Shown piece by piece: positions 47,425-59,300 of a DNA stretch of 64,000 nucleotides. The notes beneath the pieces are model-generated. The model was not told the DNA's origin. It made no database searches and saw only the letters and a list, made by a program, of their open reading frames with translations. The translations under genes were made by a program, and so were the position numbers. Origin of the DNA: Lytechinus pictus (lineage: Eukaryota; Echinodermata; Echinoidea; Temnopleuroida; Toxopneustidae). Positions within the stretch are counted from its first letter, which is position 1, and each line of letters begins with the position of its first letter. The stretch lies in contig NC_087252.1 in NCBI RefSeq assembly GCF_037042905.1, forward strand, positions 4,091,501 to 4,155,500, written 5' to 3'.

Positions 47425-47439
47425 GGTATTAAAAAATAT

Positions 47440-48720
47440 ATATACTTAAAACGAGAAAGGACTGTCAGAATTAGTGTGTACATGTATGCTAAAAACCGTG
47501 GAAAAACAAAGACAATATCGCCTTATAGAGCAAGTCATAATTCTTTGACCAGTGTCTATCCAGGCGATTTTTTTTCTGCTCAAATTTCCATGCATTTTTT
47601 TTGTACACCCATACAACCGAAAAAAAAAACACAATTAAATGCCGGGATTAAATGCAACAGCCGATTCTGTAACAAAATCTGTCAAACCAAAGATATTGTG
47701 TAAGGAATTTGTTTATTTTTATTTTTACGTATTTGTTATAATAATCCATATTGCACTCGCGTAGGCTGAAGCAGAATTTAGCCTTGGGGCCATATGGAGT
47801 CGAACGATCGGACCCCCAAAATTTCCAAAACGAAGAAAAAAACAAAGCAAATTACAGGAAAAAGTGTGAAATATGAAAGTATCTCTGAATACTAGGCCTA
47901 TTTCAAAATATATAACAAAATAGAAAGTGCCCGATCCTCCAATTAATAGTTTTAAAGCAGAACACAGTGTGTGTTAAAACACAAATCTAATACTGACGAC
48001 CATTTCTATTTTCATAAAAAAATCAAACTAAAGAAAGTTGGGAGATGAAGCCTATGTCCCAACCGGCTGACAGAAATATTTGGGGGAAAAATTGGGGGAG
48101 AGATAGAGGGGAAAACTAAAACATAAATTGGGGAAAAGCCGGGGGAAAAGGGAAATTGTGACCCACACCCCAAACCAACAATAGGCCTCAGTAACCGGGG
48201 AAGGTTTTGTACAGCAAATATAATCATTCAGTCTTTAAAGGGGAAAATTATATCTGAAAGAATAAGTCGTTTCTTCAATATACTTTCTGTTAAAATTTTG
48301 AAGTTGTAAAGTTGAATGAAAGACAATTGGATACCAAGATTAACTGTTTGACACCATGTTTTGCGGACTGCATGGAAGTTTCTCTGAGATTACATCACAT
48401 CACAGCATGCTTCAGTAAACCCCGCAGAACAAACTTTGTTTTCTCCTTCATTTTGTTCAAGCTCTCACTCGATCATGTGTTTCTGTTTTAAATAAAGTAA
48501 GCCTATATACGTGGGTGTTAATAAACTTTGAAGCTAATTAGGAGTTCTTTTTGAAGATCTTAAAATACATTGTTAGGTTCAACTTTTTTTTTCTTCATAA
48601 TTTTTCATATCCCACTTTGAGTGCTCATTATATTGTGACAGGAGACTGGGAACGATCTTTGAAGATCGAGTGAGTGCTGGTTTTTAAAGAAAAAATTAGA
48701 AAAACAGTGGTTTTCACTCC
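47440..48720. other. No gene recognised; region upstream of RBM7
   Basis: AT-rich sequence. The RBM7 promoter should lie in or above this stretch, but I see no definite core promoter element. Confidence 0.4.
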
Positions 48721-48721
48721 T

Positions 48722-50753
48722 TAAAGGACAAGTCCACCCCACAAAAAAATGATTTGAATAAAAAGAGAAAAATCCAACAAGCATATAACACTGAAAATTT
48801 AATCAAAATTGGATTTAAAATAAGAAAGTTATGACATTTTAAAGTTTCGCTTAATCTCATCAAACCGTTATGTGCACATCCTGGTCGATATGCAAATTAA
48901 GGGGACTGATGACGTCATCCACTCACTATTTATTTTGTTATTTATTATATGAAATATTCTAATTTTCTCCTCATTGTCAAGGAAAATAACAATTAATTAC
49001 TCCCTGAACATATGGAGTTAGCATTGTATGGTACAGTCAGGTTGGTCCCTATGGTCAAATCTGTAACAAAAAGAAATATTGTATAATTCAAACAATAAAA
49101 ATCTAAATAAATAGTGAGTGATTTTCATCATCAATCGACTGATCCATGCATGTCACTGAGTTGTGCACATCACTGTTTAGTGAAAAATAAGCGAAACTTC
49201 AAAATGCCTTAACGTCATGTAACACGCGGAAACTGATGTAGAAAGATGACACACGACACCATTCCTTGTGTTTCGGTTCGTTTAATATCGATGGATCGTT
49301 ACATACAAAATTCCAAATACAAGAACAAAAGATAGAAAAAACCTGCAAAAACCAATAAGAACAAAACAATTAAATAGAATTATGATATGTTTGAAAAAAT
49401 GCACAAAATAGAAATATACACATATTTGCTTGTAACTCTAAGGTAAACATTCATCAATATGACGTCAAGTAGACTCTTAATAATAAATGATAAAAATGTT
49501 GTCTATATCCATTCATTAAAACCTATTCAATATTGCCTGAATTCAACTCATCTAATCACAAATTCAGTTCCTCCATCGTTATGGATAACTCTTTCAACAA
49601 ATAAATGAAATACATCCATTAAGTGAAGTTTACCAAACAACAATTAAAATATGCCAACAAAATAACATTGAAATACAGTGGTTAATAAACGATAACCACT
49701 CACCCTGGCAATCTGGCCTAGAGGACCATATTTCCTCTGGTGAGAGCCTCACCCGCTACACGAATGTCATGTTAAATACCTTTAAAAGGAAAATAACAAT
49801 TATTACACTTAGTAAGCAATCATCGTGACCCTTAACTCCGAAGACACAAAACTGAAACATTGAATTAACAATTCAATAACCAAAATCAATTTAACCAAAA
49901 TCTTTCACTCTAAAGATCATTTTACTAAATTGTTTCACTATAAGATTAGAACCGAACACATTCTGTTTTATAACTACATACTACAATCAAGTATATACGT
50001 ACAAGTAATTATACAAAATATAACAAAATGACATAAAAATAATCTGAAGTAACAAAGACAGATGCATAACTAATGAATTATTCAATTTACAAACCCCTTT
50101 AAAATAAGACAGATAACATGCTATGCTAGCAAAGATAGCTCTTTAATATAACCTAGCGTATTATTTAAAACAATAGAAAGTACATTGCGAATTAACTTTA
50201 TAAACTATTATTCAAAACTAACAGAATTGACAAAAAAGATAACTATCTTACCTTTAATTCTGACCCGAAATGAAGAAGCCTCTCTGCCTGCCCCATGAAT
50301 GGGGTGCAGTGTAGGAGTGAATTGGAGCAAAATCCTCTCTCCTTTTTATGCAGTTATCACTCTCCATTCACAGATGCTAAGCCTTGACCATAATTATCTA
50401 CGTCATACAAGTTCATAGCTCTGGAATGTGATGTTTTGACCCAAAGACCATTCAGCATCACTCTTACCCAGAAAGAGTGTGAATCATACTTCTTCAAAAG
50501 CATGAAGATTGTTAAATATTTCTACTTTCTACTACTTCCTGTGCACTTCCTGTGAAGGCATCTAAAACTTACAGACAAAATAATTAAGAGTAATGAAAAT
50601 ATATGAATTTCCATTAAACATTTCATTTTGACCTGTTACAGTCTTTAATTTTATACATCCGATTTTGATGAAATTATCAGCGTTATGTTTGTTTGATTTT
50701 TCTCTATTTATTCATATCAACATTTTTCGGGGGTGGACTTGATCTTGAGTTTA
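48722..50753. mobile_element. MITE family D, copy 3, split by a 1.4 kb insertion
   Basis: Left end TTAAAGGACAAGTCCACCCC, then TGATGACGTCATCCACTCAC; the body stops at AAAATGCCTTAACGTCA (49217) and resumes at GTCTTTAATTTTATACATCC (50641), ending near GGGGGTGGACTTGATCTT. Joined together the two parts match family D order. Confidence 0.7.
49218..50640 (-). mobile_element. Probable solo LTR, TGTAACA...TGTTACA
   Basis: The 1423-base insertion begins TGTAACA and ends TGTTACA, the TG...CA end type of LTRs, and is flanked by GTCA / GTCT, a possible 4-base target duplication with one mismatch. On the minus strand CTGCATAAAAAGGAGAG near 50345 could be a TATA box. No gag or pol sequence is present. The orientation is inferred only from that box. 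Confidence 0.45.
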
Positions 50754-50754
50754 T

Positions 50755-52360
50755 TTCGGGCACTAATGATTTAAGAAGCTACTATAGAAAAGAAAAAAAA
50801 AATCAGTGTCTTCAATCCCAAATCAGGCGCGTATCCAGGATTTTGTATATACCCCTGGGGGCACGACGTGCCTAATTCTGGCGCCAATGTGAACTTTTTT
50901 TGAAAATGCACCCCCCCCCCCGCCAGGGACTGGTGCCTTAAATGCATGTTGAATCATGTTATTTCATAATCACGTGGAAAAAAGTGCCATCGAAGATCAC
51001 TATTTTGTGAGTTCATAAAAAAAATGTCCATGAGTATATTGTAGGGCTTACTACCACTTGTTTAAACAAAATAATAAATCCGACCAGAAAGCATAGAATT
51101 TTAAGCACTTTGAGGTTTCAATTTTATTAGTTTAATTTCTCGTCAGAGTAGGCCTTACTAAAACTATATGAGCCGAAGCTGTAATTTCTTTACGAGGTAT
51201 ACGTATCTAATTTTCGTCAAACAAGAAAAAATATTTCAGCTTTTGTTCCCAATTAGGTTCTTTTGTTACAAAAATGCATTTTTTTCCTTTTTGTTGTAAG
51301 ATTAAAAATATACATCATATTTTGGAACTGAATGAAATTTATGAGATTTGAAAAAGTGAAGGAACTTGTGTGAGAGATTTTAGCTCATAATTGCTCATTT
51401 GTTGACTTGGTGATATTTGAGTTTTACTTTTAACCATGCAATATTTTTACAAAACTTAAATTAAAGCATAGAGGTGGATTACTCTATCATAGATGGTTTC
51501 ATAAGAATCGTGAAGGTGGCATTTGGCGTTCCATAGTAAATTAACCGAAAATAGGAGCACATTTTTTTGCACTCGATTACCTAATTAACAATAGCAATAT
51601 TGATTATTTGCAAACAGTCATATCAATGTATTTTATAGCTAATCAAAAGAGCTTGAAATAAATATATTAATTAAAAAATATATTTTTTTATGATAAAATT
51701 AAAATTTCAACGTAAAATAGAAACTATATTACTGAAATGTATACCGGTAGTATCAAATTGGCACTGCAGAAATATCATACTAAATTTTGCGATGAATTTT
51801 CTGTTTATATTCAGTGGATGTAGCGTCCGTAGCAGCGAAATATGATGAGCGGCGTAGGCAGGTTCGGGTAAAAATGTTTTCAAGATACTAATATTATGTA
51901 TTTCCTTATAGCTTATAATGTGTGTGGTGTACCTGTATATATTTAGATAATGTGTTGCTAGTAGTACGGTCATGACGGTATCGTTACACTTTTTTGTGCC
52001 TCACGAAATAAGGTCAAGCAAATGAAATGCCTGGTCCCTGCCCCGCTGGAGATCGAGATGGAGCGATGCAGCGGCCAGCGAGAGCGGGTTGGAATCGCCC
52101 TAGGCGTAGGCGCAGCGTAGCCTGGCCCTGGGGCTGGGGCCTGTCTTGAGACTCGCCCCACAGCTGCTCAGCCTCAAGCCTCTCATTCAATGAACAAGGT
52201 TATGATATAACCTTGTTCTCAGTTACATCTCTATGTGTGGCAAAATAAGGTTGACAATGTTTGGATTATTTTTTATTTTGGACAAATGCTTGATTTTTTT
52301 ACACTGCCACTGGTTAAGTCAGTGTCAGTTTCCACTACCACGGCACTATACCAGTGAGTA
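50755..52360. other. No gene recognised; one GC-rich patch
   Basis: Mostly AT-rich. A worn MITE-like GGCGCGTATCCAGGATTTTG lies at 50827. A GC-rich patch at 52035-52170 has a minus-strand frame without recognisable domains. A perfect hairpin ACAAGGTTATGATATAACCT lies at about 52194-52215. Confidence 0.45.
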
Positions 52361-53725
52361 GAGGTGCACGACCAATATGGGAGACTCTCTCCAATACAAT
52401 AGGGGAGAAAATCTCCCACATTGGAGACTTGCTTTGCAAAAGGACAAAAGAAACAACACCAACAAAAGCATGATTTTTTCCACCCAAAATTTTGTCTCAC
52501 TAGGGCTAGGCGGTGCTGCACCATCCCAAGTTTGCTCAATCTCGAGATTTTAGCCCGATCGGCCCACTTCGCGATTGATCTCGAGATTCAAGAAACCCCG
52601 TCTCCACCATCGCAAGAAGAGCGATTCCTGCTCGAGCGAGGCAACAAGCCCGATATTCCGAGCATGCGCACTTTCGGATCTTGGAGTTTCAACGGCCCGC
52701 GCTTTTGAATAACTTCCCGCGATATGCAAGCAATGTACTCCTTTCACTAGCACTTTCGCCGTATTCGACCGGTGTTATGCAACAATCCTCTCAGCTCAGC
52801 GAGTGAAGAAGTGATGTATTCTTCGTTAAATATGATGGCGGAGTAGGAGGCAACGACAGAGAGAGAGAGAGAGGGAGAGAAGGAGGAAAGAAATGCTATT
52901 TGCTCACATTTTGCGAAGGAATAAGACGACACTGCTGTCAGTGTTGTTATTGAATATGACCATCGTCGATATTGAGCGCCTCCCCCTTCGGTCTGGTCTC
53001 TCCCAAAATCCATTCACATTAGGCAATTGATGAACGCTATTCGCGATAATATCTATTCGCATGTATAAAGTTGACTTTCGCACGTGTTTATGTTTTGACC
53101 AAGGCGGAAGTGGAACGCGAATTGCATTATGGACTGACGTCATGAATAAATTACCCCGAGTCCAATCTCGAGTGCGTCTGCACCTACGAATTAGCGGGAT
53201 AATTCGTAAAATAGCGCGCTATTTTGCAAATAAACCCGAGTTGACTTGGGATTGCAATCTCGAGATTAATCCTACGAACTAGCGCGATAATTGCGTCTCC
53301 ACTGCAAACTATCTCGAGATTTTTCAGATCGGGATAATTTGCAGGATCAGAAATAGCGCGCTAATTTGAAAACTCGGGATGGTGCAGACGGCCCTATTGG
53401 GGTCAGAAGCCCATTTGTTTTGTGTGTGATTGACAACAAAAATCCTTATCAAAACAAAAGTAGACGGTGAATTTTTAAAGTAGACGGTGAATTTTTAAAG
53501 TAGACGGTGAAAAGGGGTAATTTTTCATGAGGAATCTGCTTATCACATTTTTATTTGCCGCCAAGGTAATCCTTTTGCAGCAAATGTAAACAAAGGAAAT
53601 TTGACTCCAAAACTGGAGACTGTCTCTAAAATTGGATACCAAAATTCTTTACAAAAGTCTCTGATATTGGAGATAATCTCCCACATTGGAGATAGTCTCC
53701 AATATTGGCCGTGCGCCTCTACTGA
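52361..53725. mobile_element. Element with GTAGAGGTGCACGACC ends, with a GC-rich element nested inside
   Basis: Outer ends GTAGAGGTGCACGACCAATA and TATTGGCCGTGCGCCTCTAC pair; the subterminal words ATCTCCCACATTGGAGA recur at both sides. Inside, from about 52505 to 53396, a second element has ends near CTGCACCATCCCAAGTTTGC and AAACTCGGGATGGTGCAGAC. That inner part is rich in ATCTCGAGAT and TAGCGCGCTA palindromes. A 20-base direct repeat TAGACGGTGAATTTTTAAAG occurs at 53461-53515 between the two right ends. Confidence 0.65.
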
Positions 53726-53994
53726 CTACTGACTACACTCTACAGTACTCAGTAAAAAGACAGTAGTACAGCTTTTCATTACATAATCATAACTTGGCTC
53801 TTAAGTAAATTTGATTCTTTAAATTATTTTTTCTTTATTAAAAATAGAGCTTGAAAAATGAAAATTTTCTTGCCATATTACTTTCCACCAATAGAGGGCG
53901 TACACAAAAATATGCCCCAAATTCAAGTTTTTGAGCGCTCTGGTCAATACAAAAATTATTCTAAGCTACTAATGAAAATTGAATTGCAACTGTA

Positions 53995-54450
53995 TGGAAA
54001 GCCCGGGGGGGGGGGGGGGGGCCCACTCCCATTGACGAGTGGATACCATGCGCGACCATGGGGTCTCGAAAAGCACCCTAAACACGTATTTTCCATATTC
54101 TGAAAATGCACCCCTTAACAAGTATTGGCGTGTGAAGCCCTACCCTTAACAATTATTGGCAACAAAACAATACTCTTGCTAAGTATTCCCGAAATTGACC
54201 CCCTAAACAAGTATAGCGATATTTTTATTGTTATGTCACGGACGTCGGTCGTCGGTTTTACCTTTAGAAAATTAGACTAAAATGTTTTTATAAAGGATGT
54301 ACTTTTTGCGCCATAGTCAACACTACCGACTACGTGTTTAGGGTACGATTTGCGCGAGATGTAGGAGGTGGGGTTGTACTAAACCCAATGATAGGTAAAG
54401 GCTAAAGGTAAATGGTAATTCATCGAAACTTTTGCAAAGATTGGACAGGG
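53995..54450. mobile_element. Repeat starting with a long G run
   Basis: A run of about 17 G is followed by CCCACTCCCATTGACGAGTG, GATACCATGCGCGACC and several copies of ACAAGTATTGGC-like words. I recognise this opening as one seen in repeats of several marine invertebrates, but cannot name the family from sequence alone. Confidence 0.5.
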
Positions 54451-54469
54451 TTCTTACCAACAGTAATTA

Positions 54470-54760
54470 CTTTGGTACTAAGGATAAATGGCGTTTGAGC
54501 TAAAGCCGGTTCGCAGCAGCAGCATGCGCAGGTCCCGAACTGCCAATATGGCGCCACATGAAGCTGACGTTAGACTAGAGTACGGCGATTGCATTGTATT
54601 GCATATAGCGCAATACAACGCGCGCGGTCGTTACCCACCTCTATGTACACTGCACAAGGGAAGAAAGCGGACGTACGAGCCAGTTTTTTTTTAAGGAGCG
54701 ATTTTTTTCCCTCGATCGCTCTCTAATGGGTTTGCGAGCACGATTTCAAAGCTTACGGGA
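54470..54760. promoter_or_regulatory. GC-rich, possible promoter region for the downstream Ig gene
   Basis: Locally GC-rich sequence with CAATATGGCGCC (a YY1-type ATGGCG core) and CAGCAGCATGCGCAGG (an NRF1-like TGCGCA word). The next plus-strand gene has a spliced 5' untranslated region entering at 56276, so its promoter must lie upstream, and this is the best candidate by composition. Direct evidence is lacking. Confidence 0.25.
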
Positions 54761-55058
54761 GCGATATCGCGCAGCGCCCCCGTGTATTTTTTTCGCTGCC
54801 TCGTACACAGACGGCTCGCTATCGTGCAGCCACCATTTGGTGGTTAACAACGCAAAATCTCCCCGACGGGGCACATAGATTTTTTTCTTTATTTCATAAA
54901 AATATATAAAAAGAACTATCAAAATAAAGATTATTATTCTGTTTTTGCCTGAAATGCACCAAAATGGGGAAAAATAAACTGGGGGAAAAAACAGTGACTT
55001 CAGCTGTCGCGCAACTTCACTTCCCTGTTTTATCCGAACTTAATACATAAACATAGGG
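54760..55058 (-). repeat. Inverted-repeat partner of 44518-44830
   Basis: In reverse complement it carries ATTAAGTTCGGATAAAACAG, CATTTCAGGCAAAAACAG and TGGCTGCACGATAGCGAG, matching the other copy in order. A CTT-rich microsatellite follows at 55060-55110. Confidence 0.7.
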
Positions 55059-55119
55059 CCTTCTTCTTCTTCTTCTCCTCCTTTTCCTTCTCCTTCTCCT
55101 TCTCCTAGCTTCTCCTTCT

Positions 55120-56275
55120 TGTTCTTCCGAGATCTACAACATTTAAAAGCTTAACATGTTAATGTTTCAATTAAATTTAAAAAGTTCAAAATTCATGACA
55201 TTTGAAAATTTGTAACTTTTAAAAAGTGTATCAGGCAGGTTTGAGGAACTATGTGTACAAACAATAGAGATCTTCTATTGTTTGTAAAAAAACCTGCCTG
55301 ATACCCTACTAGGCCTAGACACAATTCTTTAAATCACTATTATTAGATCTACCTGCTAAAACCAGAGAACAATAGATTTGGTCCACTGAATCTTGTCTGG
55401 TTTTAAGCTTATAACAGGTATAGATCGAGTGAGTCAAAAATTGTGGCTGGTAGAATTTGACATGTTGATTTTTTTAGTTAAATTCTGCAATATTTAGGTC
55501 TGGTTTAATCTAAAATATCTTTTTCTTAGAATGAAGTGTGCATAGAAGGCCTAGATCTAAATGTTTGTTGGATTTCGACTAGTCTAGGCCAAGACCCTAT
55601 TCGTCTTTTTAATTGCAACATCTGAGGCCCGTAACACAAAACTGATCGTAGAACATTTTTCTACGATTAATTCCATTGACTACAATGTACATGTACGATC
55701 AATCGTACGATCAAAGCTAACCTTTGTGTTACGGGACCCTGTTTATTTTCAACTTCGATCTGAGAATAGTTCATAAAATTTTGAAATGTATTGCCATGTT
55801 TTGCGGTCACTCTTTGTTCAAACATAGCTTGTCGTGCTAAAAAAGTCAGCACACTAAACTTTTCAATGTAGTGAGTGACTTATCAAAGATCAACAATTTT
55901 CAAGAGGACTGTCTTGGATATTACATGTATGGTCAGAGAAATGGCATTTTTTCCTTTCAATAGCGGTAAATGCAAAGTACTTCACATTGGCAAATCATCC
56001 AAATGTCAATAGAAGGAAAACTCCAATGTCCAATTTTTATAGATATCATACATGTAGACACAAAAGTATGACCCATTTCAAACTAATTTGCAAGTGAAAA
56101 CTTCCAAATACTGTTCAGCTTTTTTTTTATTTTTTAAGTTAACGGAAAGAGAAGTCCTTGACCTGGGTTATAACACTGATACAGAAATTTGCCATCAACT
56201 TCTCGAATTTGAAAAGTGAAACTGAATGCCTAGGGTTTTGACAGTCTTTGTATTTCTTTTCCTGTTCTTTCCCAG
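55120..56275. other. No gene recognised apart from one small MITE
   Basis: Contains a short inverted repeat around 55225-55310 (CCTGCCTGATAC / GTATCAGGCAGG) and the MITE at 55626-55739. The rest is AT-rich, presumably upstream or first-intron sequence of the plus-strand Ig gene. Confidence 0.45.
55626..55739. mobile_element. Palindromic MITE, GGCCCGTAACACAAA ends
   Basis: GGCCCGTAACACAAAACTGA on the left and CTTTGTGTTACGGGACC on the right pair. The centre is CCATTGACTACAATG with GATCAATCGTACGATC. Confidence 0.75.
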
Positions 56276-56314
56276 GTTTTAAGTTCAAGGCTTGATCAAT
56301 CTTTGTGATTTGGC

Positions 56315-59300
56315 ATGGGGCTCTACATTGCTTCAGAACTGGTATTGGTAATCATACTCATCGTAAACGACAGACAAGGTAATTAAAGCAAGAGTTTATT
56401 CATTTTCCACAAGAAATTCAATACCCAGGGGCTGCGGAAGGGGTGGAGGCTGAAACCTTCAGCCCCCCCCCCATTTTTTTCAAAAAAGTGTACAAAAACA
56501 TAGAGATACTGATTGTTTGTTTAATTTATGCATGGTCAGCCCCCCCACTTTTATAACCATTGCATCCCCTTGTACCGTTGAATGCTTGTAGCTGTATTTT
56601 GAAGGAATGCTGTATTTGAATGAAATTATGTATGGACTTTTTCTCTACTACTTGCATTGGATAAAACAGATTGAGATATAAGATAAAAGACTTAAAAGAA
56701 AATTATTTTCCAGATCTTAGTTTTGTTAGGAAAAATGGTAATTTCATTGCAAGAAAAGTACTTCATAGATTGATTTCTTTTCTTTTTTAGCTCAAGGCGT
56801 TTTACAATTCACCCAAGCCCCAAGTAATCAGGCCGTGCTCTTAAACCAGGCCCTCTGGTGGCATTGCATTGCCAGGGCCAGCATCGGCAGCCAGGAACCA
56901 ACCTACTCCTGGGTACGGGGCAGTCAGATGGTGATTGGTGGCAGTGAAGGAGTGGCTGTGTTCTCAAACGGTACCTTGTACATCGAGACGGTGACCCAGG
57001 AGTTGCTAGGGAGCTATCGGTGTAGGGTACAGAGCGGAGTACAGAGGATCGAGAGTGATGAAGTTACATTGGCTTTGGCAAGTGAGTACAATGTAGGCCT
57101 ATTGATTCTCTTATGACAACTACGGAACCTGTATTTAAGGACCAGATTATCTTTATGAATAGGTTCCTTGAATGTTTCAGTGAGGAATAAATCTTTGTGG
57201 AAAGTTGTCTTTCCAAACAAGTGGTTTCTTTTTGACACAACCTTGATTTCATTTCAGTGCTTCTTCACTCAGGTGTATTTAGACTGCCTTAACAAGGTTT
57301 AAGAATACTAGTTACCCTGAACTACCCTGATCACAAATTACCAGCGGGCCATTTCATAAAGCTGTTCGGAGGTTAAGAGCGACTTTAAGAACGACTGGTG
57401 ATCCTTTCTCGTGGTAAATGATATCCAACTAAATGTTAATTTGCGATAGTTTAGCTCGTAAGCAAGGTTCACCAGTCATTCTTAAAGTCGCTCTTAACTT
57501 ACGAACAGCTTTATGAAACGGCCCCCAGGTATATTTGCCAATGTAAAGCAATATACCTGTATACCCCAAAATAAAATACCTGCTAAGTTGTAGGTACTTG
57601 ACGGAATTTCAAGAACGTTCAAAGGGATTCTTTCAAGGTCATGTGTATTGTGGCAGTGTGAAAGTAGGTACTTGACGGAATTTCAAGAACGTTCAAAGGG
57701 ATTCTTTCAAGGTCATGTGTATTGTGGCAGTGTGAAAGCAAATTACGAATTTGCATAAGCAGTATTTGCCTTGGAGATTTGTTGTGTCATTTCATATTTC
57801 CCCCATTTGTGCTGTTAATCTGTAATATAGACATTTGGCCCAGCCCCCCTGGGGAGTGTTTCATGAAAGGACTCATCAGATGTTTTATCCAACAGTTACT
57901 ATGGTAACAGTGCCTCTCAGCCAATCATAATCAAGGAACATTGTCAGATCTGATGACTTGTCGGAAGAGAATGTGTTGAAACACTCCTCAGATATCAAAA
58001 TTCAAGACTTGGCGGACAATCGCAAGAGTTTCTTTAGCTTGTCTAACTTTTTTTGTGTTGAAATTATTCTTACCAGGTCTTGGCATTAGCTTCACAGCAA
58101 GCCCAAACAGTGTAACCCAAAACCTTGGATCATCCCTCGCACTCCATTGCTCCATAGCAAGCATTCCCATGGCAACCATCACCTGGCAACTAAATGGTGA
58201 TGACATCTCCATGACAACTGATATCAACACATCGGAGGTGGGTGGAGTCACGACAAGTGAGCTAGAGGTCAATGAGCTGGATCACCAATATGGAGGAAAT
58301 TACCGTTGCCTCGCAACCAATCACCTTTTGATTGGTTTAACAAGATACAGCCAGTTGGGAGAAGTGACTCTAATAGGTGAGTTGAGTTTACAGAAAACAT
58401 TGAGGAAAACTCAGTATTATTACTTGTTTACTGCTTTTTATTACAAAACGTTTCAAATATTTGCTTTTCTATACCTGTGCTTAAACCCTTTAGCTAATCA
58501 GGGTTGATTTTGAATATGAGTTTAGGTCTATTAATCTTTTCTTCAGCTTTCCTTTGGTAGATAATGGTGCAGTCGCATTTCCCCCATGGCAGCCGTACGC
58601 CGAGTCGGTAACAGCCCTTTTTTAAATTTTTTGTACCAGCTACATTTAGGTGGTTTGAATAAAAAAAGAGTACAATGTCTGTTTTCGACTTGGCGTATGG
58701 CCACCATAGGGGAAATGTTACTGTAGCATCGAAAGTCCTTACGTAGAATTAAAAAAAAAATCAATCAAGGATTCCAGGTGATGAGAAGTCATATCAACTC
58801 TCTGATCTAACAATGTGATCTTTGTTTTTTAGGTCGACCAGGTTTCTCTACTACTCCTGAACCTATTACAGTGGTCTTAGGAGGAACTGCTACATTTCTA
58901 TGTGAAGTGAATGGTAGCCCGGCATCAACCGTGGACTGGCTTAATCCACAAGACACGGTCATATCAGTGAGTAGACTATTAAAGGGGAATCCAACCTTTG
59001 CCATAAAATATTGTGTTGGGAAGGAGAAAAATAAATTAAACAGGATGGTGAAAGTTTGAAAGAAATCGGACAAGCAATAAGAAAGTTATAGCTGCTTTAA
59101 AATTGAGATCACTAATAGTATGTAGATTTCAAATTGGCAACTGGGTAAGTAAATTATGACAAGGGGCAAGGACAACTTTTCCATAGGCCATGTACTTTAT
59201 TATCAGGGATTTGTGGTTTTCTCCTAAGTACCCATTCCCCTGGGGCAGTAATCTAAATATAACCCATGTAGTATTTTGTTTAATGTCCTCATGAAAGAAA

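Noticed and set aside
49706-50400. Untranslated exons of RBM7 in the 50 kb region
   Set aside because: Splice-like signals exist, but they lie within the probable solo LTR and nothing links them to the RBM7 start; kept only as a note under the LTR finding.
54488-54694. 68-residue frame in the GC-rich patch
   Set aside because: No domain, no splice signals, and composition explained by local GC content.
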